64,000 nucleotides of DNA from positions 434,001 through 498,000 of the forward strand of contig DASTYC010000038.1 in NCBI GenBank assembly GCA_035765195.1. The letters run 5' to 3'. How positions within the stretch are numbered: position 1 is the stretch's first letter; each line of letters starts with the position of its first letter. The translations under genes and the position numbers were made by a program. Positions 1 to 7,998 of this stretch are shown here, piece by piece. Below the pieces are notes generated by a model, which was not told the DNA's origin, made no database searches, and saw only the letters and a program-made list of their open reading frames with translations. The stretch comes from CALAED01 sp035765195 (lineage in GTDB: Bacteria; Actinomycetota; Actinomycetes; Streptosporangiales; Streptosporangiaceae).

Positions 1-1
1 C

Positions 2-664
2 GAGTGGCTGGGCGTGGGCGCCAACTACTACTACGCCACCTTGCATTTCGCGGTGACGATCGGCGTGCTCGGCTGGCTGTTCGCACGCCACCCGGGCCGC
101 TACCGGGCCTATCGGTGGTGGATGTTCGGCACGACCGTGTCCGCGCTGATCGGGTTCTGGTTCTATCCGCTGGCCCCGCCGCGCATGCTGCCCGGGTACA
201 TCGACACGGTGCTCGTCTTCCACACCTGGGGCCTGTACGACTCATCGCCGATCGCCACGGTGTCCAACCAGTACGCCGCCATGCCGTCGCTGCACACGGC
301 GTGGTCGTTGTGGTGCGCCGTGGCCATCGTGCGCGTGGCCAGGTCGACGTGGGTCAAGGTCCTCGCCGTCTCCTATCCGATCGGCACGGTGTTCGTCATC
401 ATGGGCACCGCGAACCACTTCATCCTCGACGCGGTCGGCGGCGTCGTCAGCCTGGGCGCGGGCTTCCTGGTCGCCATCGCCGCCGCCCGGGCATCGGCGG
501 CGCTGCGCCCGCCGATGACGCTCCTTCCGCCGCGTCTTCCGGTGCGGCTACCGCTGCGTGTCCCGACGCGCCTGCTGCTGCCGCCGCATCTCCCGCAGCG
601 TCGGTCGTTCCCCGAGCGCGACCCCGCCGGTCAGTCGCGGTCCTCGCCGGGGGCGATGGGGTAG
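2..664 (+). CDS. PAP2/Aur1-type phosphatase or phosphotransferase, 5' truncated by the window edge
   Basis: Integral membrane PAP2-superfamily protein of the Aur1/Ipt1-like subgroup, which handles lipid phosphates or inositol-phosphate transfer. The frame is open to the first base, so the N-terminus lies outside the window; a GTG at 14 is available but unlikely to be the real start. Hydrophobic segments alternate through the first 160 residues. The active-site motifs are visible: MPSLHTAW (PSxH) and NHFILDAVGG (HxxxD). The last ~45 residues are Pro/Arg-rich and probably cytoplasmic. The 3' end overlaps the convergent neighbour by 34 bp. The substrate cannot be told from sequence. Confidence 0.8.
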   Translation, partial: EWLGVGANYYYATLHFAVTIGVLGWLFARHPGRYRAYRWWMFGTTVSALIGFWFYPLAPPRMLPGYIDTVLVFHTWGLYDSSPIATVSNQYAAMPSLHTAWSLWCAVAIVRVARSTWVKVLAVSYPIGTVFVIMGTANHFILDAVGGVVSLGAGFLVAIAAARASAALRPPMTLLPPRLPVRLPLRVPTRLLLPPHLPQRRSFPERDPAGQSRSSPGAMG

Positions 665-2217
665 CCCCGGTACGGCCGTACCGCCCGCAGGTTGTCGCGG
701 GCGGGGTGGGCCCGCCCGGCGGGCCCCGCGGCGAACGCGCGCAGCAGCGTCTCGGTCACCTTCTCGGCGAACGCCCTTGCCTTGGCCGACACGCCGTGCC
801 CGCAGCGCTCGCCGCGCAGCGCGCACACCCAGCGCATGGTGCCCGCCGCGAAGACGCCCGCGCCGCCGGGCACGGTGTAGTACGCCGAGTCGGCGTAGGA
901 GGCGGCGCCGTTGCACGTCACCGGCGAATGTGCGATCACTTCGATCGGCCGCGGCGTCGGCACGGCGGGGTTCACCCTGTCGTACTCCGGTCCGACCATG
1001 CCGGGGAAGCGCTCCCCCTCGCGCACGCCGGTGCCGGCGAACAGCCAGTGCCGCGGAGCGTAGACCACGTACGCCGCGTCGACCGGGTTGCACTCGTAAT
1101 ACACGCCCGTCAGGTCGCTTTCGGGGCGCGGCGGGTCGGCGAACCGCCAGTCGACGGTCACCTCGGCCCGGTCGGTGGCCGCGATCGGATCGTCGGGGCC
1201 CTTGTAGCAGATGACCAGACGGTCCCGGCCGAGCCTCGTCGCGCCGAACCGGATGTGCCGGTTGACCTCGTTCGCGCCGAGGAAGGCGATGTTGACCCCG
1301 CGGTCGCGGGCCCAGGTGGCGTGGCCGCGCATCGCGCTCGACCAGTACTCGTCATGGCCGAGCACGGCGAGCGCGCGGGCGCCGCGCAGCAGGTGCGGAT
1401 CGCGGTGCAGGTCGTTGTCGGTGGCGTACGCCAGCGGCAGCCCGAGCTTTTCCGCGAACGCGATCGCGGGCTGCTCATAGGCCATGAACTTCACCGCGCC
1501 CGTCCCGTCGTAGGGCCGGTCGAAGCTCACGGCGCGGGACCGGCCGGCGAAGCCGGACGGGCCGCGGTAGAGGCTGCGGCCGCCCCACAAGTTGTAGGCC
1601 TGCCAGGTCGTCGTGCCGTTCAGCAGCACAACCTTGCCGGCCGTGTCCGCGGACCGGACGGTGATCGGGACGTAGCGCTGGGCACCGGTCTCGGCGTCCA
1701 GGCGGAGCAGATAGGCGCCCTCCGGCCAGCCCGCCGTCGGCACGGTCAGCGACGGCCGCCATGGCGCGGTCACCGTGTTCGTCTTCGGCTCGACCTTGGC
1801 TCGCGCCTGGACCGCGCCGGCCACCCGCGCCGACGCCCAGATTTGCCTGGCACGCGCGCCGGCGTACCACCCCACGCGGAACGCCTTGACCCGAAAGCCC
1901 CCGCTCGTGGTGGACACGAACAGGCGGAACGACTCCCCCGGCAGCACGCTCACGTGATCGGCATAGCCCTCGATCTCCTCCGGCGCGCCCGTCCCGCGCA
2001 GCCGCCAGCCCTTCGTGCCGGGACGCTCGTTCTCCGCGACGACCGGCGACCGCGGCGCCGCGGGGGCGGGCGCCCGCGGCTCGGCAGGCCGGACGACGGG
2101 ACCGGCCCGCTCGCACGCCGCGGTCAAGGCGAGCGGAATCGCGAGCAGGACCGCGGCGCGGACCACCCGAACCGTGACCCGGCCCGGGGCGGGGGATGGC
2201 TCATCATCAGTCGGCAC
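631..2217 (-). CDS. Secreted N,N-dimethylformamidase beta-subunit-like protein
   Basis: 528 residues from a GTG start. The N-terminus has arginines, then a hydrophobic stretch (about residues 20-34) ending ALTAACERAG. This suggests export, possibly as a lipoprotein, although the residue at -3 is not a classical lipobox residue. The rest resembles the C-terminal domain of the N,N-dimethylformamidase large subunit found in many actinobacterial hypothetical proteins: an N-terminal beta-sandwich (FRVGWYAGARAR) followed by a region with the LGHDEYWS and LGANEVNRH motifs. True dimethylformamidase also needs a small subunit, which is absent here, so amide hydrolase activity is not established. The SD is weak, so the start is uncertain by a few codons. 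Confidence 0.75.
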   Translation of the reverse strand: MPTDDEPSPAPGRVTVRVVRAAVLLAIPLALTAACERAGPVVRPAEPRAPAPAAPRSPVVAENERPGTKGWRLRGTGAPEEIEGYADHVSVLPGESFRLFVSTTSGGFRVKAFRVGWYAGARARQIWASARVAGAVQARAKVEPKTNTVTAPWRPSLTVPTAGWPEGAYLLRLDAETGAQRYVPITVRSADTAGKVVLLNGTTTWQAYNLWGGRSLYRGPSGFAGRSRAVSFDRPYDGTGAVKFMAYEQPAIAFAEKLGLPLAYATDNDLHRDPHLLRGARALAVLGHDEYWSSAMRGHATWARDRGVNIAFLGANEVNRHIRFGATRLGRDRLVICYKGPDDPIAATDRAEVTVDWRFADPPRPESDLTGVYYECNPVDAAYVVYAPRHWLFAGTGVREGERFPGMVGPEYDRVNPAVPTPRPIEVIAHSPVTCNGAASYADSAYYTVPGGAGVFAAGTMRWVCALRGERCGHGVSAKARAFAEKVTETLLRAFAAGPAGRAHPARDNLRAVRPYRGYPIAPGEDRD

Positions 2218-2262
2218 GCCCGGGATTCGTGCGCCGGACCCGTGCGGATTGGTGGGCGCTCG

Positions 2263-5200
2263 CTACCCGGCAAGGCCGTAGAAGACGCGGTCCACGACCG
2301 CACGCGCCCGCCGGGCGCGCCTGCTGTAGTCCTCGAGCAGGTCGCCCGTCGCCGAGTAGCCGAGCAGCTTGCTCACCGCGGAACGCTCCCTGTGGTGATC
2401 GCTCGGCAGCACGTCGGAGGCGCGGCCTCGGACGAGCATGACGGCGTTGCGGATGCGGGTGGCCAGCCGCCACGCCTCGGCGAGCGCCGTCGCGTCGGCT
2501 TCGGTCAGCAGATCCGCCGCGGCGGCGGCCGTGAGCGTGGCGAGCGTGCGCGTGGTGCGCAGCGCCGGGATTTCGTACGCGTGCCGCAGTTGGAGCAACT
2601 GCGCCACCCATTCGACGTCCGAGAGCCCGCCGGGACCCAGCTTGGTGTGCAGGCGGCGGTCGACGCCGCGGGGCAGCCGTTCGGCCTCCATCCGCGCCTT
2701 GAGCCGGCGGATCTCCCGCACCGTGGCCTCGTCGACGCCGCCTTGGGGCCAGCGCACCGGGTCGATGAGCGTGCGGAACCGGTCGCTGAGCCCGGAGTCG
2801 CCGATGAGCGGGTCGGCGCGCAGCAGCGCCTGGCTCTCCCACGGTGATGACCAGCGCCGATAGTAGGCGGCGTAGGAGGCGAGCGTGCGGACCAGGGGCC
2901 CTTGCCGGCCCTCGGGACGAAGGTTCGGGTCGATGACCAGCGGCGGATCCGGGGCGGGCAGCGCGAGCAGCCGCCGCAGTTCCTCGGCCACGGCGTGCGC
3001 GGCGGTGCTGGCGTCGGTCTCGGCGGCGCCGGGCAGCGGGTCGTGCACGAACATCACGTCGGCGTCGCTGCCGTAGCCGAGCTCATGGCCGCCGAACCGG
3101 CCCATGGCCACGATGGCCAGGCGCGTCGGCAGCGGCGCCCGCCGCTCCATCTCGATCTTGTTGACGGCGACCCTCAGCGCGGCCTCGATCGTGACGGCGG
3201 CGATGTCGGTGAGCGCCTCGCCGACGCCGTCGACGTCAACGAGTCCCGACAGGTCGGCGACGGCGACGCGGAACAACTCCATGCGGCGCAGCGCGCGCAC
3301 CGCCACCACGGCGTCCTCGGCCGAGCCGACGGCTCCGGCGGCCGGGCGGGCCGGGTACACGCCCGCCCCCGCGGCGCGCTCCCCGCCGTTCCCGCCGTTC
3401 CCGCCGTCCGCGGTTTCGGCGCGCCGCTGTACGGCCGCCAGCGCCTCGCCGAGCAGCGCCTCGTGCGCCCGGGGAGTCAGATCCGCGGCGCTGCCCAAGA
3501 TGGCGACCGCGTCCGGCGCCCGCAACAGCAGGTCGGTGGCGTAACGGCTGGAGGCGAGCATGCGGGCCATCCGCTCGGCGACGGTGACATCGTCCCTGAG
3601 CAGCCGCAGGTACCAAGGTGTGGTGCCGAGCGCCTCACTGACCTGCCGGAAGCCCAGCAGCCCCGCGTCGGGGTCGGGGGCGTCGGCGAACCAGCCGAGC
3701 ATGACGGGCAGCAACGTGCGCTGGATGGCGGCCCGGCGGGACACTCCGCTGGACAACGCCTCGATGTGGCGCAGCGCGCCGGCCGGATCGGTGTAGCCGA
3801 GCGCCTCGAGGCGGGCCCGGGCGGCCGCGGGGGTGAGCCTTGCCTCCTCGCCGGGCAGCCGGGCGACCGCGCGCAGCAGCGGGCGGTAGAAGAGCTTTTC
3901 GTGGATGCGCCGCACCTCGCGCGCGTGCCGCCGCCACCGCGTGGTGAACTCGCCGATCGGATCGGCCCACAGCGCCTGGGTGTGCCGGCCGGCCGCCGCG
4001 AGGGCCCGGCCGAGTCGGCGCAGGCCCTCGTCGTCGGCCGGCACGAGGTGCGTGCGGCGCAGCCGATGCAACTGAACGAGATGCTCGGTGCGGCGCAGGA
4101 ACCTGTAGGCCGACATGAGCGCGCCCGCGTCGTCGCGGCCCACGTAGCCGCCGGCCGACAGAGCCTCGAGCGCCACCAGGGTCGTCGGGCTGCGCAGGCT
4201 CTCATCCGCCCGCCCGTGCACGAGCTGCAGGAGCTGGACGGCGAACTCGACGTCGCGCAGCCCGCCGGGCCCCAGCTTCAGCTCCCGCTCCGCCGTGTCG
4301 GCGCTTTGCCGCAGGTGGTCCTCCACGCGCCGGCGCATGGCCTGGACGTCTTCGACGAAGTCCTCGCCCTCGGCGGCCCGCCACACCAACGGGCCGACCG
4401 TGTCGACGTAGGCCTGCCCGAGCGCGCGGTCGCCCGCCACCGGACGGGCCTTGAGCAGCGCCTGGAACTCCCAGGTCTTGGCCCAGCGCCGATAGTAGGC
4501 CTCGTGGCTGGCCAGCGTGCGCACCAGCGGGCCGGCCTTGCCCTCGGGCCGCAACGCCGCGTCGACCTGCCACAGCGCGCCCTCGGTGGTGCTGGCCGAG
4601 CAGGCGCGCAGCAGGCCGGACGCCAGCCGCGTGGCGGCCCGCAGTGCGGCGTCCTCCGGCCGGCCCGGCCGCGGCTCGGCCACGAAGATGACATCGACGT
4701 CGCTGGCGTAGTTGAGCTCCCTGCCGCCGCACTTCCCCATGCCGATCACGGCCAGCCGGCAGCTGTCGGCGTCTGGGACGCCGGCCCGGGCGATGGCGAG
4801 CCCGCCCTCGAGCGCGGCCGCCGCCAGATCGGCCAGCTCCTCGGCCACTTCGTCGACGGTGGCGGCGCCGGTGAGATCACGCCCGGCCAGCCGCAGCAGA
4901 TGCCTGCGGTATTCGACCCGCAGCGCCACCAGCTGCTCGGTCTCGGTCAGGGCGTCGACGGCTCCCGCGACCGGGTCCTCGGCGTCCGGGTCGGCGCCCA
5001 CGGCCCGCAGCAGGCCGGCCCGAAGCGCCGCGGCGTCGGGCCGCTCCAACGCCGCCGGCCCCGACAGCACCCGCCAATGTCCCGGATGTCGGGCGAGGTG
5101 ATCGCCGAGCGCCGCGCTCACCCCCAGCACGGCGAGCAGCCTGTCGCGTACGTCCTCGTCCGCGTCGAGGGTGTTCAGCAGGGCCGTGACATCTTTGGCC

Positions 5201-5427
5201 CGGTCGATCAGCGTGAGCAGGCCGGACAGCGCGAGGTCGGGGTGGGCGGTCCCGCTCAGCGCCTCGATCAGCGCGTCGTCGATGTCGGCCTCGGAGGTCG
5301 CCAGCAGCCGCTCGGCCCGCGTCGCGTCGGTGAATCCCAGCCGCGCCAGCCGCCCGGCGAGCGATGGCCGGCGCTCCGGCCGCCAGGGCTTGCCCGATGT
5401 CCCTTCGCCGTCCACTCGGCCCTCCAC
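2263..5427 (-). CDS. glnE: Bifunctional glutamine synthetase adenylyltransferase/adenylyl-removing enzyme
   Basis: GlnE attaches or removes AMP on a tyrosine of glutamine synthetase according to nitrogen status. The protein has the two expected nucleotidyltransferase halves. The N-terminal adenylyl-removing domain carries GGRELNYASDVDV and the C-terminal adenylyl-transferase domain carries GGHELGYGSDADV. Both DxD metal-binding pairs are intact, and each half has an LGPGGL(R/S)DVE(F/W) signature. The frame is open upstream to 5625, but that stretch has no family similarity. A GTG at 5427 has GGGGAGG six bases upstream and gives 1054 residues, close to the usual actinobacterial length. In mycobacteria glnE sits beside glnA2; here glnA2 lies 2.6 kb upstream, separated by an efflux module. 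Confidence 0.95.
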   Translation of the reverse strand: MEGRVDGEGTSGKPWRPERRPSLAGRLARLGFTDATRAERLLATSEADIDDALIEALSGTAHPDLALSGLLTLIDRAKDVTALLNTLDADEDVRDRLLAVLGVSAALGDHLARHPGHWRVLSGPAALERPDAAALRAGLLRAVGADPDAEDPVAGAVDALTETEQLVALRVEYRRHLLRLAGRDLTGAATVDEVAEELADLAAAALEGGLAIARAGVPDADSCRLAVIGMGKCGGRELNYASDVDVIFVAEPRPGRPEDAALRAATRLASGLLRACSASTTEGALWQVDAALRPEGKAGPLVRTLASHEAYYRRWAKTWEFQALLKARPVAGDRALGQAYVDTVGPLVWRAAEGEDFVEDVQAMRRRVEDHLRQSADTAERELKLGPGGLRDVEFAVQLLQLVHGRADESLRSPTTLVALEALSAGGYVGRDDAGALMSAYRFLRRTEHLVQLHRLRRTHLVPADDEGLRRLGRALAAAGRHTQALWADPIGEFTTRWRRHAREVRRIHEKLFYRPLLRAVARLPGEEARLTPAAARARLEALGYTDPAGALRHIEALSSGVSRRAAIQRTLLPVMLGWFADAPDPDAGLLGFRQVSEALGTTPWYLRLLRDDVTVAERMARMLASSRYATDLLLRAPDAVAILGSAADLTPRAHEALLGEALAAVQRRAETADGGNGGNGGERAAGAGVYPARPAAGAVGSAEDAVVAVRALRRMELFRVAVADLSGLVDVDGVGEALTDIAAVTIEAALRVAVNKIEMERRAPLPTRLAIVAMGRFGGHELGYGSDADVMFVHDPLPGAAETDASTAAHAVAEELRRLLALPAPDPPLVIDPNLRPEGRQGPLVRTLASYAAYYRRWSSPWESQALLRADPLIGDSGLSDRFRTLIDPVRWPQGGVDEATVREIRRLKARMEAERLPRGVDRRLHTKLGPGGLSDVEWVAQLLQLRHAYEIPALRTTRTLATLTAAAAADLLTEADATALAEAWRLATRIRNAVMLVRGRASDVLPSDHHRERSAVSKLLGYSATGDLLEDYSRRARRARAVVDRVFYGLAG

Positions 5428-5537
5428 AGCGCCCTCCCCGTGCACCCCGCCCGCACCGCCTACCGTAGTGCGCGCGCACGAAATCCGGGCGGCGGTAAAC
5501 CAGCCGCGATCATGGCGCGTCCTCCTGATAACGCGGG

Positions 5538-5615
5538 GCGGAGGCGCCCGGTACTCCCCAGCACATCGTGGCGCCTCCGCTCCGTACATCGCCCGGCACG
5601 ACGGTGTGCCGGGCG
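5538..5615. other. Two hairpin-forming inverted repeats between glnE and the efflux gene
   Basis: Two perfect inverted repeats lie in the 276-bp glnE-efflux gap. The first has 11-bp arms at 5538-5548 and 5570-5580 (GCGGAGGCGCC and its complement) around a 21-base spacer. The second has 10-bp arms at 5590-5599 and 5606-5615 (CGCCCGGCAC and its complement) around a 6-base loop. Neither has a T-tract. They could act as terminators or processing sites in the glnE leader region; this is inference. Confidence 0.5.
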
Positions 5616-5652
5616 CCCTCGACAACGGGTAGCCGTGGCACGCACAACGGCG

Positions 5653-5696
5653 ATCGCCCGGAAGGGCACGGCCATGGCCGTGCCCTTCCGGGCGAT
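5653..5696 (-). terminator. Perfect 44-bp palindrome, probable terminator of the efflux gene
   Basis: The two 22-bp halves are exact reverse complements, meeting at a GGCCATGGCC core with no loop bases. It starts 7 bases past the stop codon of the DHA2 transporter (read on the minus strand), where an intrinsic terminator is expected, and would insulate glnE downstream. There is no T-tract, which is common for actinomycete terminators. Confidence 0.75.
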
Positions 5697-5703
5697 GGCC
5701 CCG

Positions 5704-7296
5704 TCAGGCGCCGACGGGCGAGGGCGCCGCCTCGGCGACCGCGTCGTCGTCGCCGGTCGCCGGGACCTCGACGGGCCCCCCGCGCAGCGGCACGTCGCGG
5801 ATGAACAGGGCGACCGCGAAGGCGACCGCGGCGAAGCCGGCGGCCCAGACGAAGACGCCGTGCACGCCGCTGGTCACCGCGTGGGTGAAGGCGACCCGGA
5901 CGCCCTCGGGCAGCCGCTCGAGCAACTGCGGGGTGAGTTGGGTGCCGCCCGCCGACAGCTCCGCGCCCTTCGCGCCGAGCCGCGTGGTCAGCTCGTCCGT
6001 GAGCTGGTTGCCGTAGATCGCGCCGAGCAGGGAGACGCCCAGCGAGCCGCCGAGGGTCCGGAACAAGGTGGCCGCGCCGCTGGCCGCCCCCAGGTCCTTC
6101 ATTTCCACGCTGTTCTGCGCGATCAGCATGGTGTTCTGCATCAAAAAGCCCATCCCGACGCCGAGCACGACCATGAACAGGGACGTGGTCAGCCGGCTCG
6201 TCCCGGTGGTGAGCTGGGCCAGCAGCAGCATCCCGGCCGTCATGACGACGCCGCCCGCGATGGGGTAGACGCGGTAGCGGCCGGTCCGGGTGATGAGCTG
6301 GCCCACCACGATCAGCGTGATGAGCATGCCGGTCAGCAGCGGCAGCAACAACAGCCCGCTGCCGGTCGCCGACGCGCCCTGGACGAGCTGCTGGTACAGC
6401 GGCAGGAACGTCACCGCGCCGAACATCGCGAAGCCGACCAGGAAACCGAGAGCCGAGGCCAGCGAGAAGTTGGCGTTGCGGAACAGCCGCATCGGCACGA
6501 TCGGCTCGGCCGCCCGCGTCTCCCACAGCACGAACGCCGTCAGTGAGACGAGGGAGCCGGCACCGAGGCCGATGATGGTCGGCGAGCCCCACGCGTACTC
6601 CGTGCCGCCCCAGGTGGCGAGCAGGATGAGCGCGCTGACCCCGGCGGTGAGCAGCACGACGCCTGGGTAGTCGACGCGGTGGCTGGCGCGCCACCGCGGC
6701 AGGTGCATGGTCAGCGCGGTGACCAGCAGCGCCAGCGCGCCGAGCGGCAGGTTGACGAAGAACGCCCAGCGCCAGCCGAGGTGGTCGGTGCACAGTCCGC
6801 CCAGCAGCGGACCGCCGATCATCGCCAGCGGCATCACCGCGGCCATCATGCCCTGGTAGCGGCCGCGTTCGCGGGGCGGCACGAGGTCGCCGATGATCGC
6901 CATGGCGCTGACGATGAGCCCGCCGGCGCCGAGGCCCTGCACGCCGCGGAAGGTGATCAGTTGGGACATGCTCTGCGACATGCCGGCCAGGGCGGACCCG
7001 ATGAGGAAGAGGACGATCGCGGCCATGAACACGCCCTTGCGGCCGTACAGATCGCCCAGCTTGCCCCAGACCGGCGTGGAGACCGCGGTGGCCAGCGTGT
7101 AGGCGGTGACGACCCAGGCCAGGTGGGTGAGTCCGCCCAGCTCGCCGACGATCGTCGGCATCGCCGTGCCGACCACCATGTTGTCGAGCATCGCGAGCAG
7201 CATGGCGACCATCAGGCCGCTCATCACCGTGTAGACCTCCCGCTTGCTCCCCCGTGCAGCGGATGGCGCGGAAAGCGTGTCGCCACTCTCCGTCAT
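5704..7296 (-). CDS. DHA2-family (EmrB/QacA-like) multidrug efflux MFS transporter
   Basis: 530-residue drug:H+ antiporter with about 14 predicted membrane segments. MFS motifs are clear: LDNMVVGTAMPTIV in the first helix and WGKLGDLYGRKGVF (motif A) in the first cytoplasmic loop. The extracellular-loop insert near residues 410-450 is typical of this family. The ATG at 7296 follows a GGGGGAGAGG purine run. It is transcribed divergently from a TetR gene whose intergenic region has three related operator-like boxes, so substrate-induced derepression is likely. A strong hairpin follows the stop. The exported compound is unknown. The pair sits between glnE and glnA2, which are neighbours in other actinobacteria. 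Confidence 0.9.
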   Translation of the reverse strand: MTESGDTLSAPSAARGSKREVYTVMSGLMVAMLLAMLDNMVVGTAMPTIVGELGGLTHLAWVVTAYTLATAVSTPVWGKLGDLYGRKGVFMAAIVLFLIGSALAGMSQSMSQLITFRGVQGLGAGGLIVSAMAIIGDLVPPRERGRYQGMMAAVMPLAMIGGPLLGGLCTDHLGWRWAFFVNLPLGALALLVTALTMHLPRWRASHRVDYPGVVLLTAGVSALILLATWGGTEYAWGSPTIIGLGAGSLVSLTAFVLWETRAAEPIVPMRLFRNANFSLASALGFLVGFAMFGAVTFLPLYQQLVQGASATGSGLLLLPLLTGMLITLIVVGQLITRTGRYRVYPIAGGVVMTAGMLLLAQLTTGTSRLTTSLFMVVLGVGMGFLMQNTMLIAQNSVEMKDLGAASGAATLFRTLGGSLGVSLLGAIYGNQLTDELTTRLGAKGAELSAGGTQLTPQLLERLPEGVRVAFTHAVTSGVHGVFVWAAGFAAVAFAVALFIRDVPLRGGPVEVPATGDDDAVAEAAPSPVGA

Positions 7297-7330
7297 GGAT
7301 AACCTCTCCCCCAGAAGATTGAGTACTTTA

Positions 7331-7400
7331 CTTACTTGTCGACCGGCCAGTTACCTACTTGTCGTACGGTAAGCTACTAACTAGCCGGTCGTCAAGTAAG
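7331..7400. promoter_or_regulatory. Three-box operator between efflux gene and tetR
   Basis: Three ~20-bp related boxes lie in the divergent intergenic region. Box 1 (7331-7350) begins CTTACTTGTCGACCGG. Box 2 (7354-7373) begins CCTACTTGTCGTACGG and is a direct repeat 23 bp downstream. Box 3 (7381-7400) is inverted and reads CTTACTTGACGACCGG on the minus strand. Boxes 1 and 3 match at 18 of 20 positions as an inverted repeat. This is likely the binding region of the adjacent TetR regulator, covering both divergent promoters. Confidence 0.7.
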
Positions 7401-7421
7401 TTCGCAGGAAGTAGGTCCGAG

Positions 7422-7997
7422 ATGAGCGGGCACCGCGGCGACACACGCGAGAAGATCCGCGCGGTAGCGCTCGAACTGTTCGCCGAGCAGGGCTACGAGA
7501 AGACCTCGCTGCGCGAGATCGCCGAGCGCCTCGGCGTCACGAAGGCGGCGCTGTACTACCACTTCAAGAGCAAGGAAGACATCGTCGCCAGCCTCTTCCA
7601 CGACGTCCAGCAGGAGATCGAGAAGATCATCGTCTGGGGCGAGGGGCAGCCGCCCACGCTGGAGACGCGGCGCGAGCTCATTCGCAGGTACGCGGCGATG
7701 ACGCGCGACCAGGGCAGCGCGTTGATCCGGTTCATGCAGGACAACCACACGGCCGTTCAGGAGGTCAAGGCGGCCGACAAGACGCGCGAGTGCTTCTTGC
7801 GGCTCACCCAGCTCGTCACCGACCCGGACGCGGACCTGAGCGACAAGCTCCGGGCGCGGATGTCGTTCTTCGCTCTGAACGCCAGCGCGTTCGCGCTGCG
7901 CGACCTCGGCGTCACCGTCGAAGAGTCCAACGAGGCCGCGCTCGCCGTCGCCCTCGACCTGGTCTCCGGCTCGCGGGCCCGCGGCGACGCCGGCTGA
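7422..7997 (+). CDS. TetR/AcrR-family repressor of the adjacent efflux pump
   Basis: 191 residues. The N-terminal TetR helix-turn-helix spans roughly residues 8-55 (REKIRAVALELFAEQGYEKT, then ITERLGVTK-like and ALYYHFKSKEDI segments). The C-terminal ligand/dimer domain is not distinctive. The ATG at 7422 is preferred because AGGAAGTAGG lies just upstream; an in-frame TTG at 7359 would run through the operator. It is divergent from the DHA2 pump with 125 bp between starts, the classical layout for local autoregulation and pump control. It ends one base before the convergent glnA2 stop. The inducer is unknown. Confidence 0.88.
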   Translation: MSGHRGDTREKIRAVALELFAEQGYEKTSLREIAERLGVTKAALYYHFKSKEDIVASLFHDVQQEIEKIIVWGEGQPPTLETRRELIRRYAAMTRDQGSALIRFMQDNHTAVQEVKAADKTRECFLRLTQLVTDPDADLSDKLRARMSFFALNASAFALRDLGVTVEESNEAALAVALDLVSGSRARGDAG

Positions 7998-7998
7998 C

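Noticed and set aside
4..2847. 947-residue plus-strand open frame
   Set aside because: It is antisense to the formamidase-like gene and glnE, is Arg/Pro/His-rich, and has no family motif; long antisense frames are expected at this GC content.
2902..6546. 1214-residue plus-strand open frame
   Set aside because: It is a shadow of glnE and the efflux gene; low-complexity composition, no recognisable domain.
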